This document shows positions 1-7,242 of a stretch of 18,977 nt of DNA, piece after piece. The stretch lies in contig CAKPTK010000031.1 in assembly GCA_934190685.1 (NCBI GenBank), forward strand, positions 1 to 18,977. The letters are read 5' to 3'. The stretch's first letter is position 1. Every line of letters begins with the position of its first letter. A model generated the notes under the pieces. It worked only from the letters and a program-made list of their open reading frames with translations, did not search any database and was not told the DNA's origin. This DNA comes from an uncultured Prevotella sp. (GTDB taxonomy: Bacteria > Bacteroidota > Bacteroidia > Bacteroidales > Bacteroidaceae). The translations under genes were made by a program, and so were the position numbers.

Positions 1-10
1 CGATACGGCA

Positions 11-38
11 GGGCAAACGCATTTTGATGCGTTTGCCC
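11..38. repeat. Perfect 11-bp hairpin at the Rhs breakpoint
   Basis: The arm GGGCAAACGCA (11-21) and its exact reverse complement (28-38) flank a 6-nt loop (TTTTGA). No T-run follows, so it is not a standard intrinsic terminator in either direction. It ends one base before an in-frame TAA (39-41), immediately before the point where similarity to the Rhs core begins (45). It may be the terminator of a gene outside the window, or a scar at the recombination junction that detached the Rhs tip. The structure is certain; its role is not. Confidence 0.6.
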
Positions 39-44
39 TAACTT

Positions 45-1109
45 GTGGGGCGATTCCTCAACCCCGACCCTGTCATACAGGATGTGGAGAACGGTCAGAA
101 TTTCAACAGCTACTCGTATGTTCTGAACAATCCACTGAAATATACAGACAAGAATGGCGAGTTTTGGGGGTTGGCCTTGGCTTTGGGAGCTGTTTGCGGT
201 GCTTACATAGGAGGAAGCGTTGCCAACCACAACGCCAACCCTTTAAAATGGAATTGGAGCAGTGCCGAAACATATTTGGGCATTGTTTTCGGTTCTGCCA
301 TTGGTGCGGCAACAGGTGCTGCATTTTCAGGGATGGGATTGGACTTTGTATTCAGCGTTTCAACGCCTTTTATAACAGTTGGGATAGAAGTGGCTTCCAA
401 CAAAAACAGCAGTCTTAAAATGATTGATTACGGCTACACAACGGTTGCCGGTGGAGGATACAGCAATGGAATAAAAAAGGCAGAAGAAAATGCCGACAAG
501 GCATATGACAACACTTTAAGTACAGCACAAGATATTGTTTCCACAATAAACAACGACCTCAGCAACCTTCCCATCACATCAATGGATGTCATCTCAAACA
601 CCAATGATTTTTTGGAAGAAGAATTGGACAACTGGACAACGGATGTTTTTTACGGAACAGATTTTAAATTCTATGCAAACAGGATGAGTGCTCCTAAAGG
701 TGTCACGCTTTTAAGTGCCAAAAGTACATATAATGCTGTTGGCAACACTTTTTGGGGTATTGATTATTTGGTCATGTACACTGATATTTACCATATTTGG
801 AAATCAAATAAAAGTCAATATAATAAAAACATTGAGTATGGTCAAGAAATCGGAGGCTTTGTCGGGGCTGCCATTGGAAGCAGATTAGGAATTTTAACTG
901 CGCCTATCACAGGATATTGGTCAATAGGAATAGCCATGACATTAGGAGCTTTTGGAACGAACATAGGCACCAATGCAGGAGGAGGATGTGTACAACTTGT
1001 ATATTTACTGCCATATTTAAAACCCATGTATGAAATAAACAATACAATCAATGAGTTAATAGAAAGCAAACAACCATATTTAAATAGTTATTATCATTTT
1101 CCCCACTAA
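45..1109 (+). CDS. Orphan Rhs C-terminal tip (core remnant plus variable domain)
   Basis: The first 40 or so residues match the end of the conserved RHS repeat-associated core: GRFLNPDP, then N-x-YSYVLNNPLKYTDKNGEFW. In intact Rhs/YD-repeat proteins this stretch ends a core of over a thousand residues and is followed by a variable toxin-like C-terminus. Here the preceding in-frame codons are a stop (39-41) and unrelated sequence, so this is a detached tip. The GTG at 45 is only the first possible codon, with no visible ribosome site, and the fragment may not be translated at all. The variable part (about residues 41-354) has hydrophobic Gly/Ala-rich segments near residues 41-56, 79-105 and 268-312, the last resembling a glycine zipper. 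I recognise no nuclease, deaminase or protease motif. The DNA is much more AT-rich than the genes after 1990. A membrane-acting toxin is my inference. Confidence 0.65.
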   Translation: MGRFLNPDPVIQDVENGQNFNSYSYVLNNPLKYTDKNGEFWGLALALGAVCGAYIGGSVANHNANPLKWNWSSAETYLGIVFGSAIGAATGAAFSGMGLDFVFSVSTPFITVGIEVASNKNSSLKMIDYGYTTVAGGGYSNGIKKAEENADKAYDNTLSTAQDIVSTINNDLSNLPITSMDVISNTNDFLEEELDNWTTDVFYGTDFKFYANRMSAPKGVTLLSAKSTYNAVGNTFWGIDYLVMYTDIYHIWKSNKSQYNKNIEYGQEIGGFVGAAIGSRLGILTAPITGYWSIGIAMTLGAFGTNIGTNAGGGCVQLVYLLPYLKPMYEINNTINELIESKQPYLNSYYHFPH

Positions 1110-1209
1110 GACCGTTTAGTATTTGTAAAAATAAAATAGGAATCATTCACTATATTTTTAACATTTTGGAACTTTAAAGAAATTGCAATCTCATAAAATT
1201 TATAAAAGT

Positions 1210-1656
1210 ATGAAATACATAGTTTATCTTTTTTATATTATTGCCAAATATGAATACTGGTCATTCCACATATTTGACAATATTGGATTTACAGGCGGTA
1301 ATGACAAAAAGATGAGGAGCGAAAGAATTTTAAACAACGCCACCAATCGCTACACACAGATGGCTTATAAAGGAGGAGAGCTCGCTTATTTTAGTTGTAT
1401 CCTTATGTTTCTATACAAATTGGGTTACAAACAAGTGGAACTATTATTTTCGAATGTGGTCACCTTGGGAGTCGCTTTCGCATTATTCTCAATACCGTTA
1501 GAATATTTTCTACTGTATAAAGATGATAGGCTCAAGAAATACTCGGCAGAGTTTGCACAGTTCTCATCCAAACAGAAATTCAAATACGGCACGGTGGCGC
1601 TGGTGCTGTTCCTTCTTCCCATAGTGACGCTCATAATTGAGTTTGTCTGTTTTTAA
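1210..1656 (+). CDS. Small multi-spanning membrane protein, candidate immunity protein
   Basis: I do not recognise the family. From the ATG at 1210 the protein has 148 residues. From the in-frame ATG at 1312 (MRSERILNN) it has 114, and that shorter start is also reasonable because the extra N-terminus is low-complexity and AT-driven. An in-frame TTG at 1183 is a third, less likely option. Three hydrophobic stretches are visible: GELAYFSCILMFLYKLGY, an EL-to-EYFLLY stretch around VVTLGVAFALFSIPL, and a C-terminal one around GTVALVLFLLPIVTLII. A charged KDDRLKKYSAEFAQFSSKQK loop lies between the last two. It follows the Rhs tip by 100 nt on the same strand, where cognate immunity genes usually sit, and small multi-helix membrane proteins commonly protect against pore-forming toxins. 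The immunity role rests on position and topology only. Confidence 0.5.
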   Translation: MKYIVYLFYIIAKYEYWSFHIFDNIGFTGGNDKKMRSERILNNATNRYTQMAYKGGELAYFSCILMFLYKLGYKQVELLFSNVVTLGVAFALFSIPLEYFLLYKDDRLKKYSAEFAQFSSKQKFKYGTVALVLFLLPIVTLIIEFVCF

Positions 1657-1677
1657 GAGACACGCTCAATTATGAGC
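1629..1677. repeat. Perfect 13-bp inverted repeat at the end of the membrane-protein gene
   Basis: GCTCATAATTGAG (1629-1641) is exactly complementary to 1665-1677. Inside the loop a second 5-bp pairing exists (TGTCT at 1644-1648 with AGACA at 1658-1662), giving a long two-part stem-loop. The left arm lies in the last codons of the gene and the stop codon (1654-1656) lies in the inner loop. There is no T-tract after it, so it may be a weak or rho-assisted terminator, an mRNA-protecting 3' hairpin, or the edge of an inserted segment. Confidence 0.5.
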
Positions 1678-1702
1678 AGGTCGTTGAGCTTGAAATTGGT
1701 TT

Positions 1703-1867
1703 TTAACAGGAACAATATTGTAGCCCTTCGGCGAGAAACTTACGAAGATGAAGGTGCATGATGCCTCCATCATCGTTTTTTGTAAGAAGTGGAGTCATGG
1801 AAATGACGTACTTTGGATAGTTGTCCTTGATGATATACCAAGTTGGTTTTTCATCATCACTTATCTT
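1703..1867 (-). pseudogene. 3' remnant of a DUF4143-type AAA ATPase gene
   Basis: Read on the minus strand, 1867 to 1703 gives 54 residues and then a stop. The peptide contains KPTWYIIKDNYPKYVISM followed by a GGIMHLHLRKFL ending, which resembles the extreme C-terminus of the AAA+/DUF4143 ATPases that are abundant and multicopy in Bacteroidota. An in-frame stop (1868-1870) lies just before it, and there is no plausible start codon and no P-loop, so roughly a thousand bases of the usual gene are missing. A candidate minus-strand promoter lies immediately upstream (1887-1894). The layout suggests an internal deletion that left the promoter and the 3' end. Family recognition is from memory of the motif, with moderate certainty. 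Confidence 0.5.
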
Positions 1868-1960
1868 TTATAATTGAAACTTTTTGCAAATATACAACTT
1901 TTATCTTTTATAATGGATAAAAGCTTAAAATGTTTTGACTTTATCTTCCATAATAGATAA
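1861..1960. repeat. Three 20-bp AT-rich repeats with an exact 40-bp period
   Basis: Units start at 1861, 1901 and 1941. They read TTATCTTTTATAATTGAAAC, TTATCTTTTATAATGGATAA and TTATCTTCCATAATAGATAA. The second and third carry TTATC...GATAA at their ends and so are partly palindromic; the first has lost its right half-site. Units and spacers are both 20 bp, placing the units on the same face of the helix. A possible minus-strand -7 box lies in the spacer between units one and two. This is the layout of a tandem operator for a DNA-binding regulator. A recombination repeat is the alternative. Confidence 0.55.
1887..1894 (-). promoter_or_regulatory. Candidate -7 box for the lost ATPase gene
   Basis: On the minus strand this reads TATATTTG, matching the Bacteroidota -7 consensus TAnnTTTG, and it is followed by CA as in many promoters here. 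I see no good TTTG at the -33 position. It points toward the ATPase remnant and is bracketed by the 20-bp repeats, so it may once have depended on an activator or been autorepressed. Confidence 0.35.
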
Positions 1961-1998
1961 AAAACTGCATTCTATTAGTAAAGAGCCACTCCAATTCC

Positions 1999-2346
1999 CT
2001 ACACCAGCCTGTCAAGCTGCGCCTTCAGGGCCTTCAGCTCGTCACGCACACTGATAAGCCGCTCCAGCACCTCGGCGTTCTTGTCGGCGCCCTCGCGGTT
2101 GCTCTGGAGCATCTTGCGGGCTGCGGCGAGCTTGAAGCCGCGCACCTTGACGAGGTTGTAGATGACCTTCAACGTGTCGATGTCCTTGTCGTTGTACATC
2201 CGCACGCCGTTGTCGCCCGTCTTGGGCTTCAGCTGCGGAAACTCCTTCTGCCAGTAGCGCAGCGTGCTCTTGTTCACTTCAAACATGTTGGCCACCTCCT
2301 CGATGGAGTAATATGTCTTGAGATTCTTGTTCGTGTTGAGTGCCAT
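1999..2346 (-). CDS. MerR-family transcriptional regulator (115 aa)
   Basis: This is a small DNA-binding regulator. The N-terminal winged HTH is clear: YYSIEEVANMFEVNKSTLRYW (about residues 12-32) is the MerR helix-turn-helix, followed by a wing ending in GVRMYNDKDI (about 47-56) and an LAAARKML helix. The last 25 or so residues (AEVLERLISVRDELKALKAQ) form a heptad-like coiled coil suited to dimerisation. There is no room for a ligand or metal-binding domain and no Cys cluster, unlike classic metal-sensing MerR proteins. I chose the ATG at 2344-2346 because the open frame upstream runs through the promoter. The gene is divergent from alaS and shares its control region. Its target is unknown; the shared region is the obvious candidate. 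Confidence 0.85.
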   Translation of the reverse strand: MALNTNKNLKTYYSIEEVANMFEVNKSTLRYWQKEFPQLKPKTGDNGVRMYNDKDIDTLKVIYNLVKVRGFKLAAARKMLQSNREGADKNAEVLERLISVRDELKALKAQLDRLV

Positions 2347-2380
2347 AATCAGCTCTTTTTGATAAACAAATATTAATTTA

Positions 2381-2412
2381 TTTGCAAAAATACTCAAAAG
2401 GACGTACCTTTG
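2381..2412 (+). promoter_or_regulatory. alaS promoter
   Basis: TTTG (2381-2384) is followed after 20 bp by TACCTTTG (2405-2412), an excellent match to the Bacteroidota -33/-7 pair. The predicted start of transcription near 2418 leaves a leader of about 60 nt before alaS. Both TTTG cores are part of the self-complementary octamer TTTGCAAA, which also provides the elements of the opposing promoter. Confidence 0.7.
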
Positions 2413-2416
2413 CAAA
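2385..2416 (-). promoter_or_regulatory. merR-type regulator gene promoter
   Basis: On the minus strand the -33 element TTTG lies at 2413-2416 and the -7 element TATTTTTG at 2385-2392, separated by exactly 20 bp. This fits the Bacteroidota housekeeping promoter. It is almost entirely superimposed on the opposing alaS promoter. Confidence 0.65.
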
Positions 2417-2478
2417 ACTTTTATGAAGAAATAGTTGTAATTTCCAGAAAGAATCAAAATTTAAAATACGCAATAAAG

Positions 2479-5100
2479 ATGATGACAGCAAACGAAATCC
2501 GTGACTCTTTCAAAAAGTTTTTTGAGTCAAAGGGACACGTCATCGTACCGTCAGCCCCGATGGTTATCAAGGACGACCCTACGTTGATGTTCACTAACGC
2601 CGGAATGAACCAGTGGAAGGACATTATCCTCGGCACACGCGACCCCGAGCCGCGCCGCCGCGCCGACACTCAGAAATGCCTCCGCGTGAGCGGCAAGCAC
2701 AACGACCTTGAGGAGGTGGGACACGACACCTACCACCACACCATGTTCGAGATGCTCGGCAACTGGAGCTTCGGCGACTACTTCAAGGAGGGCGCCATCG
2801 ACTACGCCTGGGAGTATCTGGTGGACGTGTTGCACCTCAACCCCGAAGACCTCTACGTGACCGTGTTCGAGGGTTCCAAGGAGGAAGGTCTTGCCCGTGA
2901 CGACGAGGCTGCATCATACTGGGCCAAGCACGTGCCCGCCGACCATATCATCAACGGCAACAAGCACGACAACTTCTGGGAGATGGGCGACACGGGTCCA
3001 TGCGGTCCCTGCTCAGAAATCCACCTCGACTCCCGCACCCCCGAGGAGAAGGCCAAGGTGCCGGGCCGCGAGCTGGTCAACATGGACGACCCGCAGGTCA
3101 TCGAAATCTGGAACATCGTGTTCATGCAGTTCAACCGCAAGGCTGACGGCTCGCTCGAGCCACTGTCGATGAACGTCATCGATACCGGCATGGGATTCGA
3201 GCGTCTGGTGCGCGCCATGCAAGGCAAGCACTCCAACTACGACACCGACATCTTCCAGCCCATCATCAAGGAAATCTGCGCCCTCTCGGGCAAGGAATAC
3301 GGCAAGGACGAGAAGACCGACGTTGCCATGCGTGTCTGTGCAGACCACCTGCGCGCCGTGGCATTCTCCATCGCCGACGGCCAGTTGCCCAGCAACGCCA
3401 AGGCTGGTTATGTGATCCGCCGTATCCTCCGACGTGCCGTGCGCTATGCCTATACCTTCCTCGGACAGAAGGAAGCCTTCATGTACAAGCTCGTTCCCGT
3501 GCTCGTGAGAGAGATGGGCGAAGCCTATCCCGAGCTGAAGGCACAGCAGGAACTCATCACCCGCGTGATGATGGAAGAGGAGGACTCCTTCCTCCGCACC
3601 CTGGAGAAGGGCATCAACCTGCTCTCCGCCGCCATGGACGAGCTCAAGGCACAGGGCAAGAACACACTCGACGGTGTGCAGGCATTCCGCCTCTTCGACA
3701 CCTTCGGATTCCCGCTCGACTTGACGGAGCTGATCTGCCGCGAGAACGGATTCACGGTGGACGAGAAGCAGTTTGACGAGGAAATGCAGAAACAGAAAGA
3801 GCGTGCCCGCAACGCCGCCCAGGTGGAAAACAGCGACTGGGTGGAGCTTCGCGAGGGCGAGCAACAGTTCGTGGGCTACGACTATACAGAATATGAGTGC
3901 CACATCCTGCGCTACCGCAAGGTGACCCAGAAGAAGAACGTGTTCTACGAGATCGTGCTCGACAACACACCGTTCTACGGAGAAATGGGTGGCCAGGTAG
4001 GCGACACGGGCGTGCTCGTCAGCGAGAACGAAACCGTGGAAGTGGTGGACACCAAGCGCGAGAACAACCAGAGCATCCACATCGTGAAGAAGATGCCCGA
4101 GCATCCCGAGGCCGACTTCATGGCTTGTGTGGACACCGACAAGCGCGACGCCAGCGCCGCCAACCACACGGCGACCCACTTGCTCGACTATGCCTTGAAG
4201 CAGGTGCTGGGCGACCATGTGGAGCAGAAGGGAAGCTACGTGTCTGCCGACACGCTGCGTTTCGACTTCTCCCACTTCCAGAAGGTGACCGACGAGGAGC
4301 TTCGCAAGGTGGAGCGCATGGTCAACGAGATGATTCGTGCCGACTATCCGCTCGACGAGCACCGCGACACACCGATCGAGGAAGCCAAGAAGCTCGGTGC
4401 CGTGGCACTGTTCGGCGAGAAATACGGCGACAAGGTGCGCGTGGTGCGCTTCGGTCCGTCGGCAGAGTTCTGTGGCGGTATCCACGCCAAGAGCACCGGA
4501 CGCATCGGCATGCTGAAGATTGTCAGCGAGAGCAGTGTGGCTGCCGGCATCCGCCGTATCGAGGCTCTCACCGGCAAGCAGTGCGAGGAGGCCCTCTATG
4601 CTTTGGAGGACACCATGCGCGGCATTCGCGAGCTCTTCAACAACGCCAAGGACTTGAAGAGTGTCATCGCCAAGTATATCGACGAGCACGAGAGCATGAA
4701 GAAGAGCATCGAGAAGTTTGAGGCACAGGCTGTGGAGCGTACCAAGAACGTGCTTCTCGAGAAGGCACAGGACGTGAACGGCGTGAAGGTCATCAAAGCG
4801 GTGCTGCCGCTCAAGCCACAGGCTGCCAAGGACCTCGTGTTCAAGTTGCGCGAGGCAGTGCCCGAGAACCTGTTCGCGGTCATCGGCACCAATGCCGACC
4901 AAAAGCCATTGCTCAGCGTGATGATCAGCGACGACCTCGTGAAGGAGCGTCAGCTCAACGCCGGCAAGATGGTGCGCGAGGCTGCCAAACTGATCCAGGG
5001 CGGCGGTGGCGGCCAGCCCCTCTACGCTTCTGCCGGAGGCAAGAACGTTGACGGCCTATCCGCAGCCGTAGACAAGCTCGTGGAACTCGCCAACCTGTAA
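2479..5100 (+). CDS. alaS: Alanine--tRNA ligase (873 aa)
   Basis: The enzyme attaches alanine to tRNA-Ala in the cytoplasm and hydrolyses mischarged Ser/Gly-tRNA-Ala. All parts are present and the length matches the bacterial enzyme (E. coli 876 aa). The N-terminal class II catalytic core has the motif 2 region [20 protein letters not shown] and the motif 3 sequence GMGFERLV. The editing domain has the zinc-binding HTATH (H563, H567) and CGGIH (C665, H669). The C-terminal DHHA1 domain ends in a glycine-rich [16 protein letters not shown] segment. ATG 2479 and ATG 2482 are adjacent; either may be used. The longer open frame starting at a TTG (2410) overlaps the -7 box and is rejected. The gene is monocistronic with its own promoter and a strong terminator. 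Confidence 0.97.
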   Translation: MMTANEIRDSFKKFFESKGHVIVPSAPMVIKDDPTLMFTNAGMNQWKDIILGTRDPEPRRRADTQKCLRVSGKHNDLEEVGHDTYHHTMFEMLGNWSFGDYFKEGAIDYAWEYLVDVLHLNPEDLYVTVFEGSKEEGLARDDEAASYWAKHVPADHIINGNKHDNFWEMGDTGPCGPCSEIHLDSRTPEEKAKVPGRELVNMDDPQVIEIWNIVFMQFNRKADGSLEPLSMNVIDTGMGFERLVRAMQGKHSNYDTDIFQPIIKEICALSGKEYGKDEKTDVAMRVCADHLRAVAFSIADGQLPSNAKAGYVIRRILRRAVRYAYTFLGQKEAFMYKLVPVLVREMGEAYPELKAQQELITRVMMEEEDSFLRTLEKGINLLSAAMDELKAQGKNTLDGVQAFRLFDTFGFPLDLTELICRENGFTVDEKQFDEEMQKQKERARNAAQVENSDWVELREGEQQFVGYDYTEYECHILRYRKVTQKKNVFYEIVLDNTPFYGEMGGQVGDTGVLVSENETVEVVDTKRENNQSIHIVKKMPEHPEADFMACVDTDKRDASAANHTATHLLDYALKQVLGDHVEQKGSYVSADTLRFDFSHFQKVTDEELRKVERMVNEMIRADYPLDEHRDTPIEEAKKLGAVALFGEKYGDKVRVVRFGPSAEFCGGIHAKSTGRIGMLKIVSESSVAAGIRRIEALTGKQCEEALYALEDTMRGIRELFNNAKDLKSVIAKYIDEHESMKKSIEKFEAQAVERTKNVLLEKAQDVNGVKVIKAVLPLKPQAAKDLVFKLREAVPENLFAVIGTNADQKPLLSVMISDDLVKERQLNAGKMVREAAKLIQGGGGGQPLYASAGGKNVDGLSAAVDKLVELANL

Positions 5101-5120
5101 TTCCGCAAAGATATTTCCAT

Positions 5121-5165
5121 ATAGAAAGGGCTGCGCTCGATTGAGCGCAGCCCTTTCTATTTTCC
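5121..5165 (+). terminator. alaS terminator, 18-bp perfect stem
   Basis: Stem 5121-5138 pairs perfectly with 5143-5160 around a GATT loop, with a G/C-rich centre (GGGCTGCGCTC) and a T-rich tail (CTATTTTCCTT) 21 bp after the alaS stop. The A-rich left flank could let it also act from the other side, though fumarase has its own terminator. Confidence 0.85.
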
Positions 5166-5256
5166 TTAAACAATCGTTTGACTATCTATTTTTCCGCGTC
5201 ATATCCCGACAAGCAAGCGGAGGACGACGGCTCACTTTACTATTCACGATGACGAC

Positions 5257-5305
5257 AAAAAAAGGCTCCCGTGCCTCACCTTGAAAAGGATTGACACGAG
5301 AGCCT
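5257..5305 (-). terminator. Fumarase gene terminator
   Basis: On the minus strand, AGGCTCTCGTG (5305-5295) pairs with CACGGGAGCCT (5273-5263) with one mismatch around a 21-nt loop, then runs into seven T residues (5263-5257). It lies 28 bp after the fumarase stop. This is a typical intrinsic terminator. Together with the alaS hairpin it separates two convergent transcripts. I see no gene in the 95 bp between the two hairpins. Confidence 0.8.
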
Positions 5306-5332
5306 CGCTGTGTGTTTATCGTTGATAATAGT

Positions 5333-6988
5333 TTATTTCATGCTGCAGGACGGGCACCATGGCTTCAACTGCTTGAAGAAGTCGTTGCCCTTGTCGTCCA
5401 CGAGGATGAAGGCCGGGAAGTCTTCCACACGGATTTTCCAGATGGCCTCCATGCCCAGTTCGGGATATTCCACGCATTCGATGCTCTTGATGCTGCTCTG
5501 CGAGAGCACGGCTGCCACACCGCCGATGGTGCCGAGATAGAAACCGCCGTGCTTCCGGCAAGCGTCGGTCACCACCTGTCCACGGTTGCCCTTGGCAATC
5601 ATCACCAAGGAACCTCCATGCTCCTGGAACTCGTCCACATAGGGGTCCATACGGTTGGCAGTGGTGGGTCCCATCGAACCGCAAGGATAGCCCTCCGGTG
5701 TCTTGGCAGGTCCGGCATAGAGAATCGGATGATCCTTGAAGTAGGCAGGCAAATCCTCGCCCGCGTCGAGACGAGCCTTGAGCTTGGCGTGCGCGATGTC
5801 GCGTGCCACGATGATGGTGCCCTTCAGGCTCACACGGGTGCTCACGGGATATTTGGTCAGTTCCTGGCGCACGGCGTCGATACCCTTGTCGAGGTCAATC
5901 TCAATGCCCTTGGCGCCTTCGCCCGGCTTGCGGTATTCCTCGGGGATAAGCTCGGAAGGATTGGAGTCGAGCTTTTCGAGCCAGATACCGTCCTTGTTGA
6001 TTTTCGCCTTGATGTTGCGGTCTGCCGAGCAGCTCACGCCCATGCCGATAGGACAGCTGGCACCGTGACGGGGCAGGCGGACCACCCGGATGTCGTGGGC
6101 GAGATACTTGCCGCCGAACTGTGCGCCGAGACCGATTTTCTGAGCCTCCTTGAGCAGTTTTTCCTCCAGGTCGAGGTCACGGAAAGCACGTCCGGTCTCG
6201 TCGCCCGAGGTGGGCAGGGAGTCGTAGTATTTGATGCTGGCGAGCTTGACCGTGAGAAGATTCTTCTCAGCGCTGGTGCCGCCGATGACGAAAGCGATGT
6301 GGTAAGGAGGACAAGCGGCTGTGCCGAGGCTCTTCATCTTCTCCACCAGGAACGGCAGCAAGGTGCCCTCGTTCTGGATGGTGGCCTTGGTCATGGGATA
6401 GAAATAGGTCTTGTTGGCCGATCCTCCACCCTTGGCGACCATGACAAAACGGTATTCGTCGCCTTCCACCGCCTCGATGTCTATCTGGGCGGGCAGGTTG
6501 CAGCGGGTGTTCACCTCGTCGTACATGGTGAGCGGGGCGTTCTGCGAATAGCGCAGGTTGTCCTGAGTATAGGTGTTGTAGACACCACGACTCAGCGCCT
6601 CCTCGTCCTCAAAGTCAGTCCACACACGCTGTCCCTTCTCGCCATGGATGATGGCGGTGCCGGTGTCCTGGCAGAAAGGCAGGATGCCCTTGACGGCCGT
6701 CTCGGCATTGCGCAGGAACTGCAGCGCTACATACTTGTCGTTCTCCGAAGCCTCGGGGTCTTTGAGAATCTTGGCTACTTGAAGATTGTGCTCACGGCGG
6801 AGCATGAACTCTACGTCGTGGAATGCCTGCTGTGAGAGCAGGGTCAGGGCCACGGGAGAGACTTTGAGGATCTGCTTGCCCTCAAACTCGCCCACCGACA
6901 CGCCTTCTTTCGACAGGAGATAATACTCAGTATGGTCCTCGCCCAACTGGAACATGGGAGCATACTTAAAGTCTGGTGTTGTTGCCAT
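5333..6988 (-). CDS. fumA: Class I fumarate hydratase, iron-sulfur (551 aa)
   Basis: It catalyses reversible hydration of fumarate to malate in the cytoplasm. In anaerobic Bacteroidota this step works mostly in the reductive direction, feeding fumarate to fumarate reductase. The single-chain layout and length match FumA/FumB-type enzymes (about 548 aa). The N-terminal domain contains FCQDTGTA (C106) and AACPPYH (C226). The next conserved cysteine is in GASCPIGMG (C312). These three are the [4Fe-4S] ligands expected for the family. The C-terminal domain has [14 protein letters not shown] and KGNRGQ. I chose the ATG at 6986-6988 ([11 protein letters not shown]); the open frame continues upstream through the promoter region. 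It is oxygen-sensitive by family. Whether fumA or fumB is the better symbol cannot be decided from the sequence. Confidence 0.95.
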   Translation of the reverse strand: MATTPDFKYAPMFQLGEDHTEYYLLSKEGVSVGEFEGKQILKVSPVALTLLSQQAFHDVEFMLRREHNLQVAKILKDPEASENDKYVALQFLRNAETAVKGILPFCQDTGTAIIHGEKGQRVWTDFEDEEALSRGVYNTYTQDNLRYSQNAPLTMYDEVNTRCNLPAQIDIEAVEGDEYRFVMVAKGGGSANKTYFYPMTKATIQNEGTLLPFLVEKMKSLGTAACPPYHIAFVIGGTSAEKNLLTVKLASIKYYDSLPTSGDETGRAFRDLDLEEKLLKEAQKIGLGAQFGGKYLAHDIRVVRLPRHGASCPIGMGVSCSADRNIKAKINKDGIWLEKLDSNPSELIPEEYRKPGEGAKGIEIDLDKGIDAVRQELTKYPVSTRVSLKGTIIVARDIAHAKLKARLDAGEDLPAYFKDHPILYAGPAKTPEGYPCGSMGPTTANRMDPYVDEFQEHGGSLVMIAKGNRGQVVTDACRKHGGFYLGTIGGVAAVLSQSSIKSIECVEYPELGMEAIWKIRVEDFPAFILVDDKGNDFFKQLKPWCPSCSMK

Positions 6989-7042
6989 AATGTTTTGCTT
7001 TTTATATATAACTATTATTTTATCGTCTGCTGAACGGCGATG

Positions 7043-7050
7043 CAAAGTTA
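7043..7050 (-). promoter_or_regulatory. Fumarase -7 box
   Basis: On the minus strand this reads TAACTTTG, followed by CA, and gives a leader of roughly 50 nt before the fumarase ATG. The expected TTTG 20 bp upstream is not convincing. Positions 6989-7242 are a 254-bp divergent control region shared with potA. No gene is supported inside it, and I see no riboswitch-like structure. Confidence 0.5.
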
Positions 7051-7188
7051 CTGCAAAAATCCGAGTAAGCGAAGAGATTGAAAGCATTATTTCCATTCTT
7101 GTCCGGCGAAGAGCCCGACAGAACATGACAAAGATGTGTCAAGCGGAGAAAAACACGACGGCTCCTGCCTTATATAACAATTTTTCCG

Positions 7189-7196
7189 TAACTTTG
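7189..7196 (+). promoter_or_regulatory. potA operon -7 box
   Basis: TAACTTTG followed by CA matches the Bacteroidota -7 element. The start of transcription should fall near 7203, only about 10 nt before the ATG at 7213 but about 40 nt before the ATG at 7243. This favours the second as the potA start. No clear -33 TTTG is present, so expression may be weak or activator-dependent. Confidence 0.5.
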
Positions 7197-7242
7197 CACT
7201 CGATTTTCAGCTATGCTGACCATAGACAACAAACAGGCAAGA

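Noticed and set aside
45..1656. Insertion sequence or transposon
   Set aside because: No transposase, no terminal inverted repeats bounding the segment, and no target duplication that I can see.
1861..1960. CRISPR array
   Set aside because: Only three AT-rich 20-bp units with 20-bp spacers, imperfect repeats, and no cas genes. Operator-like repeats fit better.
2423..2434. Mini-ORF ATG AAG AAA TAG in the alaS leader
   Set aside because: It has no alanine codons and no alternative hairpins for attenuation. A chance ATG is more likely.
2410..2478. N-terminal extension of alaS from a TTG codon
   Set aside because: The codon overlaps the -7 box, so it would lie upstream of the transcription start, and the 23 extra residues are not part of the AlaRS fold.
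3013..4902. 629-codon open frame antisense to alaS
   Set aside because: It is His/Leu/Val-rich low-quality sequence with no domain, lies wholly opposite a certain gene, and results from strong G/C third-position bias. The same applies to other long antisense frames opposite fumarase (5291-6835), potA (7654-8691), potBC (8582-9424 and 9349-10305), potD (10254-11414), dxs (12723-13775) and trkH (15890-16837).
6989..7242. Polyamine-responsive or other riboswitch before potA
   Set aside because: The potA leader is predicted to be only about 40 nt and shows no conserved aptamer-like structure.
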